A stretch of DNA of 64,000 bases from the NCBI GenBank assembly GCA_021568835.1, contig JAKGSH010000010.1, positions 5,642,001 through 5,706,000 of the forward strand, read 5' to 3'. The notes under the pieces are model-generated. The model searched no databases, was not told the DNA's origin, and was given only the letters and a program-made list of their open reading frames with translations. Positions 9,065 to 18,451 of the stretch are shown here, piece after piece (within the stretch, counting starts at the first letter, position 1; each line of letters opens with the position of its first letter). Both the position numbers and the translations under genes were made by a program. The DNA is from Streptomyces sp. Tue 6430. GTDB taxonomy: Bacteria; Actinomycetota; Actinomycetes; Streptomycetales; Streptomycetaceae.

Positions 9065-9913
9065 TCAACTCGCGGCGAGCGCGGTGAGCTTGCCGATCCG
9101 GTCCGCGTCGCAGGTGCGCGGGCAGGTGGCGCAGGTGTCCTCGGGGCGCACCGTGTAGAACATGCAGCAGCTCGCCCGGTCCCGGGTGGGCAGCGGCTTC
9201 CCGTCCGGTCCGGTCAGTTCCCGGAAGGCCGCCGAACCGACGTACGGCCGGGTCGCGCCCGGCAGCAGCAGCTCCAGTTCGTGGCGGGCCCGTTCGCCCT
9301 CGGCCGCACCGAACAGGCCGGCGACGTACCAGAGGCCCTCGACGATCTCGTCCGTGACCATGCCCCACAGGGCGCGCCCGCGCCGCCGGGTGCGCGGGCC
9401 GAAGCCGGCCAGCACGGGCTCGTGGTGCTCGGCGACGGCGGCCCGCACCTCCGCGCGCAGGGCCTCCTCGTCCGGGACCACCCGGGCGCCGGGCAGCGCC
9501 GCCGCCGGGTCGCCCGGCAGGCAGGCGAACGAGACGGGCTCGCGGACGGCCATCCGCATCCCGGCGCCGGTGCGGTCGTACGAGACGTGGGTCACCGGGA
9601 GGCGGGGGACCCGGCGGTGCAGGAACCAGGGGACGGTGATCAGCAGGCAGGCCGGCCAGGCGTACCGGTGCAGTCCGAAGCTCGCCACCACGTCCGGGCG
9701 GGCACGCTGCCCGTAGTCGCGCGCCACCTGGGCGTCGTCCCAGGCCAGGAAGGCGTCCAGCTCCGCGCCGCCCTCCGCCAGCGCGGCCGCCGACACCCAG
9801 CCGCCACCGCGCGGGGCGGGCTCGCCCGGTCCCAGCTCCCCGATGACGAGACTGGGGCAGGCCTCGGCGAGACGCGCGTACGCGTCCGTCACGACCGACG
9901 GGTGTGAGGGCAT
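9065..9913 (-). CDS. FhuF-like (2Fe-2S) siderophore-iron reductase
   Basis: 282 residues. The C-terminus carries the FhuF cluster motif: Cys-Cys at SCCMFY followed by CATC (Cys-Cys-x10-Cys-x2-Cys), preceded by the Arg that is typical of the fold. Members reduce ferric iron in hydroxamate siderophores in the cytoplasm so that iron is released. The middle contains the basic GPRTRRRGRALWGMV segment conserved in actinobacterial members. ATG 9913 is 31 bases from an iron box at 9944-9958, so expression should be repressed by DmdR1/IdeR with iron. Two NIS siderophore synthetase genes occur 38 kb away. Confidence 0.82.
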   Translation of the reverse strand: MPSHPSVVTDAYARLAEACPSLVIGELGPGEPAPRGGGWVSAAALAEGGAELDAFLAWDDAQVARDYGQRARPDVVASFGLHRYAWPACLLITVPWFLHRRVPRLPVTHVSYDRTGAGMRMAVREPVSFACLPGDPAAALPGARVVPDEEALRAEVRAAVAEHHEPVLAGFGPRTRRRGRALWGMVTDEIVEGLWYVAGLFGAAEGERARHELELLLPGATRPYVGSAAFRELTGPDGKPLPTRDRASCCMFYTVRPEDTCATCPRTCDADRIGKLTALAAS

Positions 9914-9943
9914 ACCGGTACCACCGATCCAGCGGGGAGGGCG

Positions 9944-9958
9944 AGGTAAGCCTTACCT
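9944..9958 (-). promoter_or_regulatory. Iron box (DmdR1/IdeR type) upstream of fhuF-like gene
   Basis: AGGTAAGCCTTACCT is a perfect 7-1-7 palindrome matching the core of the DtxR-family box (TTAGGTTAGGCTAACCTAA). It lies just upstream of the reductase start. The divergent GntR gene begins 114 bases away on the other side. Confidence 0.75.
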
Positions 9959-10071
9959 TACCCAATCCGGCCGGGATGTGAACTGGCGGCCGGTAACGCC
10001 TAAGGTGCTTGACGGACGAGTAACAACCGGCCGTAATGGCCCCAAGTACCGACAGATCCGGAGGGGAACCC

Positions 10072-10929
10072 GTGGAGCGGAGCGCGCAGGGCTTTGCCGG
10101 CACGGGAGCCCCCGGTACGGGAGCCCGGGTTCCCGCGCAGCCGCGCGCCACGGACCGGGACCGGGGTGCGCCGACCCCCTTCGCCGACGTCCCGACGACC
10201 GGCGCCGGCAGCGGTCCCGGTGGCGGTCCGGGTCCCGGCGGTGATGCCGGCGCCGTGCGCGGCGAGCACACGCACGGCGAGACCCCCCTCGAGCGTCCCC
10301 GCTCCCTCGTCCAGCGGTCCTCCGTCCGCGGCCAGATCCTCGACGCCCTGCGCACCGCGCTCGTCGCCGGGGAACTGACGCCCGGCGAGGTGTACTCGGC
10401 CCCCGTCCTCGGCGAGCGCTTCGGCGTCTCCGCGACACCGGTCCGGGAAGCCATGCAGCAGCTCGCCCTCGAGGGCGCCGTCGAGGTCGTGCCCAACCGG
10501 GGGTTCCGGGTGGTCGTGCGCGGCACGCGGGAGCTGGCCGAGCTGGCCGAGGTGCGGGCCCTGATCGAGGTCCCCGTGATGCTGCGGCTCGCCCGCACGG
10601 TCCCCGCCGAACGCTGGACGGAACTGCGTCCCCTCGCCGAGGCGACCGTCCGGGCCGCCGCCTCCGGCTGCCGCGCCACCTACGCCGAGTCCGACCGCGC
10701 CTTCCACCGCGCGCTCCTCGGTCTGAGCGGCAACGGGCAACTGGTCTCCGTCGCGGACGACCTGCACCGCCGCTCGCAGTGGCCGCTGGTGGGCGGCCCC
10801 GTCTCACGCGGGCGGGCCGACCTGGTGGCGGACGCGGCGGAACACCTGGCGCTGCTGGAGGCGCTGGGGGCGGGGGACGTGGACGTGGTGCGGGCACTGG
10901 TGCGGGAGCACTTCGCGGGCGCGCGCTGA
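10072..10929 (+). CDS. GntR family transcriptional regulator (FadR/FCD type)
   Basis: About 285 residues. A low-complexity Gly/Pro-rich N-terminus of ~75 residues precedes a winged HTH (RGQILDALRTALVAGEL to SATPVREAMQQLALEGAVEV) and an all-helical FCD domain with the metal-site type residues of the family (SDRAFHRALL, HLALLEAL). GTG 10072 is preferred over the upstream in-frame ATG 10036 because GGAGGGG ends 5 bases before it. Ligand is unknown; FCD members usually bind small carboxylates. No obvious target operon is adjacent: downstream lies a terminator and a convergent gene. Confidence 0.82.
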   Translation: MERSAQGFAGTGAPGTGARVPAQPRATDRDRGAPTPFADVPTTGAGSGPGGGPGPGGDAGAVRGEHTHGETPLERPRSLVQRSSVRGQILDALRTALVAGELTPGEVYSAPVLGERFGVSATPVREAMQQLALEGAVEVVPNRGFRVVVRGTRELAELAEVRALIEVPVMLRLARTVPAERWTELRPLAEATVRAAASGCRATYAESDRAFHRALLGLSGNGQLVSVADDLHRRSQWPLVGGPVSRGRADLVADAAEHLALLEALGAGDVDVVRALVREHFAGAR

Positions 10930-10959
10930 GGGCCGCCGGCACCCTGCCGCCTGCCCGTC

Positions 10960-10987
10960 GGCCCCTGCCCGGCTCCCGGCAGGGGCC
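10960..10987. terminator. Hairpin between GntR gene and convergent TPR gene
   Basis: Arms 10960-10969 (GGCCCCTGCC) and 10978-10987 pair perfectly with an 8-base loop. The rest of the gap holds CAGCCC simple repeats near 11034-11057. Confidence 0.6.
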
Positions 10988-11092
10988 CGGTCGGCTCCCG
11001 GCAGGGTCCCGGCCCGGCCCCGGCTGCGACCCCAGCCCCAGCCCCAGCCCCGGCTGTGACCCGCTCCAGCCCCGGGCGAGCCCGGTGGCCGC

Positions 11093-11866
11093 CTATGCCG
11101 TGGCCGCCGGTGGTGTCAGGTGGCGGGCCAGCCACGTCGGGACGCCGCCCATGAGCCGGAAGAGCCGTCGTGCCTCCTCGCGCAGTCGGGACGCCTCCGG
11201 CTCGGTCTCCGCGTCCGCCAGGGAGACCAGGGCCGGGGCCGTACCCACCAGGTAGCCCAACTCCTCCCGGATGCGCAGGGATTCGGCGAAGCCGTGGCGA
11301 GCCTCGGCGGTGTCGCCGTCGCGCAGGGCGAGGCCCGCCAGGTGCCGCCAGGTGAAGGACAGCAGCAGGGCGTCGGAACGGGCTGCGGCGGCCGCGTGCG
11401 CGCGCCGGTAGGCGGCGCGCGCGGCCTGCGGGGAGCGGGTCAGGTTCTCCGCGAGCAGTCCGCGCCGGAAGTCCAGCAGGGGCCGTCCCGCCGCGTCCGG
11501 AGGGATCAGCGCGGCCGCCCGGCCGAGCGCGGCGCGCGCCTCGTCGGCCCGGTCGCGCACCCCGTGCACCGTCGCCGCGTACGCCAAGTGCCCTCGTTCA
11601 CAAGCGGCGGCGCCCCGTTCCTCGTCGGTGTGGGCCAGGGCCTCGGCCGTCCGCAGGGCGTCCTCCGCCTCCTGCCAGCCCTGTTCGGTGTAGAGGCACC
11701 TCTCCACGAGGAGCGCGGCCCGCTGGGCGGCCCCCGCCGCGCTGTCCGCCGGCAGTAACGCCGCGGCGTCCGCCCAGCAGGCCCGCGAGCGCAGCCGCCA
11801 CACCGCGGTCTGGAGGGGATCGTCACCAGCGGTCGTGCCCTTGCCCGACATGGCGGAATGCGCCAC
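11093..11866 (-). CDS. TPR-like helical repeat protein, function unknown
   Basis: 257 residues made almost wholly of Ala/Leu/Glu/Arg-rich helices with TPR-like spacing (for example the RHGFAESLRIREELG repeat unit). No signal peptide or HTH. GTG 11866 is chosen because GGGAGGG lies five bases upstream; ATG 11851 is an alternative. Such proteins in Streptomyces often resemble the sensor halves of LuxR/SARP regulators. It lies downstream of the PucR gene on the same strand, but a 241-bp gap with a spaced inverted repeat suggests its own promoter. Confidence 0.6.
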   Translation of the reverse strand: MAHSAMSGKGTTAGDDPLQTAVWRLRSRACWADAAALLPADSAAGAAQRAALLVERCLYTEQGWQEAEDALRTAEALAHTDEERGAAACERGHLAYAATVHGVRDRADEARAALGRAAALIPPDAAGRPLLDFRRGLLAENLTRSPQAARAAYRRAHAAAAARSDALLLSFTWRHLAGLALRDGDTAEARHGFAESLRIREELGYLVGTAPALVSLADAETEPEASRLREEARRLFRLMGGVPTWLARHLTPPAATA

Positions 11867-11883
11867 GTTGCCCTCCCAGGGTC

Positions 11884-11990
11884 CTGTCCTTCGGATCAGC
11901 TCGGGGTCACGGGGCCCGGCACGCACACCGGGTCCCGCTCACCGGCATGGCAGGGCACCGCCCCTCACGACGACCTGATCCGAAGGGCAG
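11884..11990 (-). promoter_or_regulatory. Widely spaced 16-bp inverted repeat upstream of TPR-like gene
   Basis: 11884-11899 (CTGTCCTTCGGATCAG) and 11975-11990 (CTGATCCGAAGGGCAG) are inverted copies with one mismatch, separated by 75 bases. The nearer copy is 18 bases from the GTG start. Could be two operator halves bridged by looping. Confidence 0.35.
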
Positions 11991-12107
11991 GCCCAGCACA
12001 CCGTTGAGCTTCGAGTGGTGGCCGCATCTCAGCACGAATGACGGGCCGGGCCAAGGGGGCGGGTGAAGCTTTTCACAAAGTCGGGGGACTCGGGTGCCCC
12101 ACGGGTT

Positions 12108-13796
12108 TCAGCTCATCCGCAGGGCCAGGAAGAAGTCCAGCTTGTCCTCGAGGCGCGAGAGGTCCCGGCCCGTCAACTGCTCGATGCGGCCGACGCGGTA
12201 GCGCAGCGTGTTGACGTGCAGGTGGAGCCGGGACGCGCAGCGGGTCCAGGAGCCGTCGCAGTCCAGGAACGCCTCCAGCGTCGGGATCAGCTCGGCGCGG
12301 TGCCGCCGGTCGTAGTCGTGCAGGGGGTCCAGGAGACGGGCGGTGAAGGCCCGCCGGACGTCGTCGGGGACGAAGGGCAGCAGCAGGACGTGCGAGGCCA
12401 GTTCCTGGTGGCCCGCCGCGCACACCCGGCCCGGGCGGGCCGCCGCCACCCGACGGGCGTGCCGGGCCTCCTCCAGGGCGCCTCGCAGCCCCTCCGCCGA
12501 GTGCACCGCCGCGCTGACGCCGAGCGTGACCCGGCCGTCGCCGTCCAGGCCCGCGGTCAGCGGCTCCCGCACGGAGGCCAGCAGGGTGTCGGCGAGGATC
12601 TCGGACTCCGGCCCGTCGTGCCCGCCCGCGACCGCCGGGAGGGGGACGAGGGCGACGGCCTCGTCACCGGCGTGGGCGACGGCGATGCGGTCGGAGGGCT
12701 CGGGGCCGGTGGCGTGCGGGTCGACGAGGATCTCCTCCAGCAGGGACTGGGCGACCGGACCGCCCGCGGCCCCGCCTCCTTCCCCGCCGCTCCCTTCCGG
12801 GCCGTCCCACTCGACGCGCGCCACGACGACCTGCCAGTGCGGCGCGGCCCCCAGTCCGGGCAGCAGCACCGGCGCCGCCACCCGCAGCCGGGCCGCGATC
12901 TCGGCGGGCGCCGCGCCCGTCCGGACCAGTTCGAGGACCTCCTGGGCGAGCCGTCTGCGCACCGTGCGCGCCGCGTCCCGCCGGTCCCGCTCGACCGAGA
13001 TGAGCTGGGTGACGCCCTGGAGCAGGTCGAGCCGCTCCGCCGCCCAGTCCCCGGCGTCCGCCTCGACGGCCAGCAGCCAGTCCGACAGCACCGTCCCACG
13101 CGCGTCCTCCGCGCCCCGCCCGCCGCGGCGGACCGGGAACAGCGAGTACGTCGCACCGGCGAGGACCACCCGGTGCGGGCCCCGCCGGCCGGTGCGGACC
13201 GCCGCCAGGTGCTCCGCCGCCAGCTTCGCGCACACCTCGGCCGGCAGCCCCGGCCCCGCCGCCTTCGGGCCCGCGACGAGCCGGCCCGTGGGCGACAGCA
13301 CCCAGGCGCGCAGGTCCAGGTCGGAGCCGAGCAGGTCCAGGACCACGTCCGGACCGCCGCCCGCCGGTCCCGAGGTCATCATCCGGCGGTGCCGGTCCAC
13401 GACCGCCGCGAGGTCCCCGGCACGCTCCCCGGACACCTGGCGCACGACGTGCTCGGTGATCGTCGCGAACGCCACCGACTCGTGCACCGCGAACAGCGGC
13501 AGCCGGTGCCGGGCACAGGCCAGGACCAGGTCGTCGGGCACGTCGCCCAGTTCGGCCTCGCCGGCGGCGAGCGCGGCCACCTGGGCCTGCACCAGGAGCC
13601 GTACGAACGGCTCGGAGTCCGCGGCGTCCCGGCGCCAGGCCAGCCCGGTGAGCACCAGTTCGCCGCCGGAGAGGTAGCGGCTGGGGTCCCGCAGGTCGGT
13701 GGTCATGACGCCGCGTACCGTGCGGTCCAGCTCGTCCTGGCCGCCGAGCAGCCGCAGGCCCAGCGCGTCGGTGTCCAGCAGTGCGCGCAGCCGCAT
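12108..13796 (-). CDS. PucR family transcriptional regulator
   Basis: 562 residues. The N-terminal ~120 residues match the PucR purine-regulator domain (TDLRDPSRYLSGGELVLTGL); the C-terminus is the PucR-type HTH with the conserved LHLHVNTLRYRVGRIEQLTG. A GGDEF-like/CdaR middle domain lies between. It is divergent from the xanthine dehydrogenase operon, with 456 bases between the starts, so it is the likely direct regulator of purine catabolism here. ATG 13796 fits the family start (MRLRALLDTDALGLRLL). Confidence 0.88.
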   Translation of the reverse strand: MRLRALLDTDALGLRLLGGQDELDRTVRGVMTTDLRDPSRYLSGGELVLTGLAWRRDAADSEPFVRLLVQAQVAALAAGEAELGDVPDDLVLACARHRLPLFAVHESVAFATITEHVVRQVSGERAGDLAAVVDRHRRMMTSGPAGGGPDVVLDLLGSDLDLRAWVLSPTGRLVAGPKAAGPGLPAEVCAKLAAEHLAAVRTGRRGPHRVVLAGATYSLFPVRRGGRGAEDARGTVLSDWLLAVEADAGDWAAERLDLLQGVTQLISVERDRRDAARTVRRRLAQEVLELVRTGAAPAEIAARLRVAAPVLLPGLGAAPHWQVVVARVEWDGPEGSGGEGGGAAGGPVAQSLLEEILVDPHATGPEPSDRIAVAHAGDEAVALVPLPAVAGGHDGPESEILADTLLASVREPLTAGLDGDGRVTLGVSAAVHSAEGLRGALEEARHARRVAAARPGRVCAAGHQELASHVLLLPFVPDDVRRAFTARLLDPLHDYDRRHRAELIPTLEAFLDCDGSWTRCASRLHLHVNTLRYRVGRIEQLTGRDLSRLEDKLDFFLALRMS

Positions 13797-13975
13797 TCTC
13801 GTCGCCGCCGTTCTTTGTCCGGAAATCTAGGATGAGGGGTGAGGGGTCGCGGGGCCGGGCGGGTCCCGGCGACGGGCTCCCGGCCTCCACGAGCACTCGC
13901 CGAGCACCCGCTGAGGACCCGCCGAGCACCCGCCGAGCACCCGTACGAGCGGCATTCTCGGATCGCCGGGTCGTT

Positions 13976-13993
13976 TCCCGTGTTTCCACGGGA
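13976..13993. promoter_or_regulatory. Inverted repeat in the pucR-xdh divergent region
   Basis: TCCCGTG and CACGGGA flank TTTC, giving a perfect 7-4-7 inverted repeat in the 456-bp divergent gap. A PucR operator is possible but not shown. The gap also holds GAGCACCCG repeats near 13890-13945. Confidence 0.3.
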
Positions 13994-14181
13994 GAACCGT
14001 GAGGTTACCGATGGCCTCCGTTCATACGAATCTACAAGATGGCCGCCCCGACCAGCCAACTCCTTCATGGCTTCCGTGACTGACCCGGGCGGAGTACGGC
14101 GCTGTGTACTGGCGGCGATCCGCGTGAAAAGCACAGGAAAGAGCCGGGGCCGCCGCACCCGATCCGGCCCGGACCGAAGAA

Positions 14182-14240
14182 TCACGAGACCAGGACTCAC
14201 GAGACCAAGACTCACGAAACCAAGACTCACGAGACCAAGA
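14182..14240. repeat. 15-bp tandem repeat, four copies, in xdh leader
   Basis: Unit TCACGAGACCAAGAC with 1-2 changes per copy (14182, 14197, 14212, 14227), ending 12 bases before the start codon of the FAD subunit. Confidence 0.8.
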
Positions 14241-14252
14241 AGAGAGCCGGTC

Positions 14253-15152
14253 ATGGACTTCCTCCGCCCCGCCAGCTGGCAGGAGGCGCTCGCCGCGAAG
14301 GCCGAGCATCCCACCGCCGTGCCGATCGCGGGTGGCACCGACGTGATGGTCGAGATCAACTTCGATCACCGGCGTCCCGAGCACCTCCTCGACCTGGGCC
14401 GGGTCGGCGACCTGTACGAGTGGGAGGCCGGCGAGGACTCCGTGCGGCTGGGCGCCTCCGTCCCCTACACCAGGATCATGGAGAACCTGCGGGCCGAACT
14501 GCCCGGCCTCGCCCTCGCCTCGCACACCGTGGCCTCCCCGCAGATCCGCAACCGCGGCGGCGTCGGCGGCAACCTCGGCACCGCGTCCCCGGCCGGCGAC
14601 GCCCACCCCGCCCTCCTCGCGGCCGGCGCCGAGGTCGAGGTCGAGTCGGTGCGCGGCTCCCGCCGCATCCCCATCGACGACTTCTACACCGGCGTGAAGC
14701 GCAACGCGCTCGCCCCCGACGAACTGATCCGCGCCGTGCACGTCAAGAAGGCCGACGGTCCCCAGCAGTACTCCAAGGTCGGCACCCGCAACGCCATGGT
14801 CATCGCCGTGTGCGCCTTCGGACTGGCCCTGCACCCCGACACCCGCACGGTCCGCACCGGGATCGGCTCGGCCGCGCCCACCCCCGTCCGGGCGAGGACC
14901 GCGGAGGAGTTCCTGAACGCCGCGCTCGACGAGGGCGGGTTCTGGGACAGCGGGAAGATCATCACCCCGTCGCTCGCCAAGCGGTTCGCGGACCTGTGCG
15001 CCGCCGCCTGCAACCCGATCGACGACGTCCGCGGCACCGCGAGCTACCGCCGCCACGCGGTCGGCGTCATGGCCCGCCGCACCCTGACCTGGACCTGGGA
15101 GTCGTACCGCGGCGCCGGCCGCACCACCAGCCGAAAGGGAGGCGCTGCCTGA
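14253..15152 (+). CDS. Xanthine dehydrogenase, FAD-binding subunit
   Basis: 299 residues. Medium subunit of a molybdenum hydroxylase, transferring electrons from the iron-sulfur clusters to NAD+. FAD contacts are visible in VPIAGGTDVMVEINF (about residues 25-40) and the RNRGGVGGNLGTASPAGDA loop (about 104-122), the hallmark of the PCMH-type domain. A CO_deh_flav_C domain follows. The stop overlaps the next start (TGATG), indicating translational coupling with the 2Fe-2S subunit. Confidence 0.92.
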   Translation: MDFLRPASWQEALAAKAEHPTAVPIAGGTDVMVEINFDHRRPEHLLDLGRVGDLYEWEAGEDSVRLGASVPYTRIMENLRAELPGLALASHTVASPQIRNRGGVGGNLGTASPAGDAHPALLAAGAEVEVESVRGSRRIPIDDFYTGVKRNALAPDELIRAVHVKKADGPQQYSKVGTRNAMVIAVCAFGLALHPDTRTVRTGIGSAAPTPVRARTAEEFLNAALDEGGFWDSGKIITPSLAKRFADLCAAACNPIDDVRGTASYRRHAVGVMARRTLTWTWESYRGAGRTTSRKGGAA

Positions 15153-15727
15153 TGCGCGTCAACTTCACCGTCAACGGACGCCCCCAGGAGGCCGACGACG
15201 TGTGGGAGGGCGAGTCCCTGCTGTACGTCCTGCGCGAGCGGCTCGGCCTGCCCGGCTCCAAGAACGCCTGCGAGCAGGGCGAGTGCGGCTCCTGCACCGT
15301 CCGCCTCGACGGCGTCCCGGTCTGTGCCTGCCTGGTCGCCGCCGGTCAGGTCGAGGGCCGCGAGGTCGTCACCGTGGAAGGCCTCGCGGAGTACGCCAGG
15401 GAACGCTCCCGCGCGACCGGCGCCCGCGGCGGCACCTCGCTCGACGAGGCCAGGACCTGGCAGGCCGGGGGCGCAGACTCGCACACCGGCGAGGGCGGCG
15501 AACTCGCCCCGGTCCAGCAGGCGTTCATCGACGCCGGCGCCGTCCAGTGCGGCTTCTGCACCCCGGGGCTGCTGGTCGCCGCCGACGAGCTGCTGGAGCG
15601 CACCCCGAACCCGACCGACGCGGACGTCCGCGAGGCGCTCTCGGGCAACCTGTGCCGCTGCACCGGCTACGAGAAGATCATGGACGCGGTCCGCCTGGCG
15701 GCCGCCCGACAGGCGGAGGAGGTCTGA
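15152..15727 (+). CDS. Xanthine dehydrogenase, 2Fe-2S subunit
   Basis: 191 residues. Small subunit with two clusters. N-terminal ferredoxin fold: CEQGECGSCTVRLDG with the fourth Cys at VCACL. C-terminal four-helix domain: CGFCTPG and CRCTGY. A loop of about 30 residues (ATGARGGTSLDEARTWQAGG) separates the two domains, as in other actinobacterial members. Starts inside the upstream stop codon and ends 2 bases before the next GTG. Confidence 0.93.
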   Translation: MRVNFTVNGRPQEADDVWEGESLLYVLRERLGLPGSKNACEQGECGSCTVRLDGVPVCACLVAAGQVEGREVVTVEGLAEYARERSRATGARGGTSLDEARTWQAGGADSHTGEGGELAPVQQAFIDAGAVQCGFCTPGLLVAADELLERTPNPTDADVREALSGNLCRCTGYEKIMDAVRLAAARQAEEV

Positions 15728-15729
15728 CC

Positions 15730-18202
15730 GTGTCCACAGCCTCCCGCCGTACCACATCCTCCCGCGCGGCGTTCCCCCCCAACGGCGCCCCCACCAAGAT
15801 CACCCAAGGAACCCGGACCAGGGGCGGCATCGGCGAGTCCACGTTCCGCCCGGACGGAATCCTCAAGGTCACCGGCGAGTTCGCCTACTCGTCCGACCTG
15901 TGGCACGAGGACATGCTCTGGGGCCACATCCTGCGCTCCACCGTCGCGCACGCCGAGATCGTCTCCCTCGACACCGCCGAGGCCCTCGCCGTGCCGGGCG
16001 TCCACGCCGTCATGACGTACGACGACCTGCCGACGGACGTCCGCACCTACGGTCTGGAGATCCAGGACACCCCCGTCCTCGCCCACGGCAAGGTCCGCCA
16101 CCACGGCGAGCCGGTCGCGATCGTCGCCGCCGACCACCCGGAGACCGCCCGCCGCGCCGCCGCGAAGATCCGGGTCGAGTACCGCGAGCTGCCCGTCGTC
16201 ACCGACGAGGCCTCCGCGACCGCCCCGGACGCCGTCCTCGTCCACGAGAACCGCGCCGACCTCCCCCAGTCCCCACCCGGTTCGACCGGGGGACCCCCAT
16301 CATCGGCCACGTCCCCCACCCCAACATCCTCCACCGCCAGCCCGTCGTCCGCGGCGACGCGGCCGCGGCCGCCGCGCGGGCCGACGTGATCGTCCGGGGC
16401 GAGTACACCTTCGGCATGCAGGACCAGGCCTTCCTCGGTCCCGAGTCCGGCCTCGCCGTCCCCGAGGAGGACGGCGGCGTCCACCTCTACATCGCCACCC
16501 AGTGGCTCCACGCCGACCTGCGCCAGATCGCGCCCGTCCTCGGCCTGCCCGAGGACAAGGTCCGCATGACCCTGGCCGGCGTGGGCGGCGCGTTCGGCGG
16601 CCGCGAGGACCTGTCCATGCAGATCCACGCCTGCCTGCTGGCCCTGCGCACCGGTCGCCCCGTCAAGATCGTCTACAACCGCTTCGAGTCCTTCTTCGGC
16701 CACGTCCACCGCCACCCGGCCCGCCTGCACTACGAGCACGGCGCGACCAGGGACGGCAGGCTCACCCACGTGAAGTGCCGCATCGTCCTCGACGGCGGCG
16801 CGTACGCCTCCACCTCCTCGGCCGTCGTCGGCAACGCCGCCTCGCTCGGCATCGGCCCCTACGTCGTCGACGACGTGGACGTCGAGGCCCTCGCCCTCTA
16901 CACCAACAACCCGCCCTGCGGCGCGATGCGCGGCTTCGGCGCGGTCCAGGCCTGCTTCGCCTACGAGGCCCAGATGGACAAGGTGGCCAAGGAACTGGGC
17001 CTGGACCCGGTGGAGTTCCGGCAGCTCAACGCCATGGAACAGGGCGCGGTCATGCCGACGGGCCAGATCGTCGACTCCCCGGCGCCGGTCGCCGAACTCC
17101 TGCGCCGCGTCCAGGCGATGCCGCTGCCGCCGGAACGCCAGTGGGAGTCCAGCGAGGGCGCGGACGTACGGCAGCTGCCCGGCGGTCTGTCCAACACCAC
17201 GCACGGCGAGGGCGTCGTGCGCGGCGTCGGCTACGCGGTCGGCATCAAGAACGTCGGTTTCTCCGAGGGCTTCGACGACTACTCCACCGCCCGGGTGCGG
17301 ATGGAGGTCGTCGGCGGGGAGCCGGTGGCCACCGTGCACACCGCGATGGCGGAGGTCGGCCAGGGCGGCGTCACCGTCCACGCGCAGATCGCCCGCACCG
17401 AGCTGGGCGTCGCCCGGGTGACCATCCATCCGGCCGACACCGGAGTGGGCAGCGCCGGTTCGACCTCCGCCTCCCGGCAGACGTACGTCACCGGCGGCGC
17501 CGTGAAGAACTCCTGCGAGCGGGTCCGCGAGAAGGTGCTGGACCTCGGGCGCCGCAGGTTCGGCTCCCACCACCCGGCCTGGGCCGGCGCCGAACTCCTG
17601 CTGGAGGGCGGCAAGGTCGTCACCGACGGCGGCGAGGTGCTCGCCGACCTGGTGGACGTCCTCGGCGAGGAGGCGGTGGAGGTCGAGGAGGAGTGGCGGC
17701 ACCGGCCCACCGAGCCCTTCGACCCGCGCACCGGCCAGGGTTTCGGCCACGTGCAGTACTCCTTCGCCGCCCACCGCGCGGTCGTCGAGGTCGACACCGA
17801 GCTGGGCATGGTGAAGGTCGTCGAACTGGCCTGCGCCCAGGACGTCGGCAAGGCCCTCAACCCGCTGTCCGTCCTCGGCCAGATCCAGGGCGGCACCGTC
17901 CAGGGCCTGGGCATCGCGGTGATGGAGGAGATCGTCGTCGACCCGAGGACCGCGAAGGTGCGCAACCCCTCCTTCACCGACTACCTGATCCCGACCATCC
18001 TCGACACCCCGACCATCCCGGTCGACGTCCTCGAACTCGCCGACGACCACGCCCCTACGGGCTGCGCGGCATCGGCGAGGCCCCGACCCTGTCCTCGACC
18101 CCGGCGGTGCTCGCGGCGATCCGCGACGCCACCGGGCTGGAGCTGAACCGGACACCGGTCCGCCCCGAACACCTCACCGGGACGGCTCCCGCCACGGACT
18201 GA
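15730..18202 (+). CDS. Xanthine dehydrogenase, molybdenum-binding subunit (two apparent frameshifts)
   Basis: About 824 residues when joined. Large subunit that binds the molybdopterin cofactor and hydroxylates hypoxanthine/xanthine to urate. Recognisable: N-terminal a/b hammerhead (GEFAYSSDLW, GVHAVMTYDDLP), GVGGAFGGRED, AMRGFGAVQ and GSAGSTSASRQT cofactor loops, and GLRGIGEAP with the catalytic Glu near the C-terminus. Three pieces in successive frames are joined by one missing C inside 16261-16300 and one in the GCCCC run near 18053. The first break coincides with a palindromic repeat inserted between ENRAD and IGHVPHPN. GTG 15730 follows the previous stop by 2 bases. Confidence 0.85.
16261..16300. 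repeat. GC-rich palindromic repeat element inserted in the Mo-subunit coding sequence
   Basis: The stretch has a hairpin core CCCGGT-TCG-ACCGGG (16276-16290) flanked by CCCCCAGTCCCC and GGACCCCCAT. It resembles short intergenic palindromes that I recall from Streptomyces genomes (TGGGGGTCCCCC...GTGGGGGAG type). It interrupts an otherwise conserved protein segment. Confidence 0.5.
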
Positions 18203-18451
18203 ACCGGTGAGTCCGCCCGGGGGCGCGCAGTCCGGCCCCCCGGGTCCCCGGCCGTCCGTCCTGGGACGTCCCCCGGGCCGTGCGCACCCCCCGTCCCGCG
18301 ACGTCGGCGGCAACCGGCGACGACGCCGCCGGGGAGGGTACCCCCTCCGGGGGAGGGCGTGCCGGACCCCGGGTCTCCGGCACGATCCGCCGGACGGACC
18401 CCGGCCGCACCCCGCCCCTCCACACACGAGCGCAGTCGAGGAGACCGAGAC

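Noticed and set aside
12063..13835. 590-codon plus-strand frame opposite pucR
   Set aside because: Antisense shadow; the PucR reading is unambiguous.
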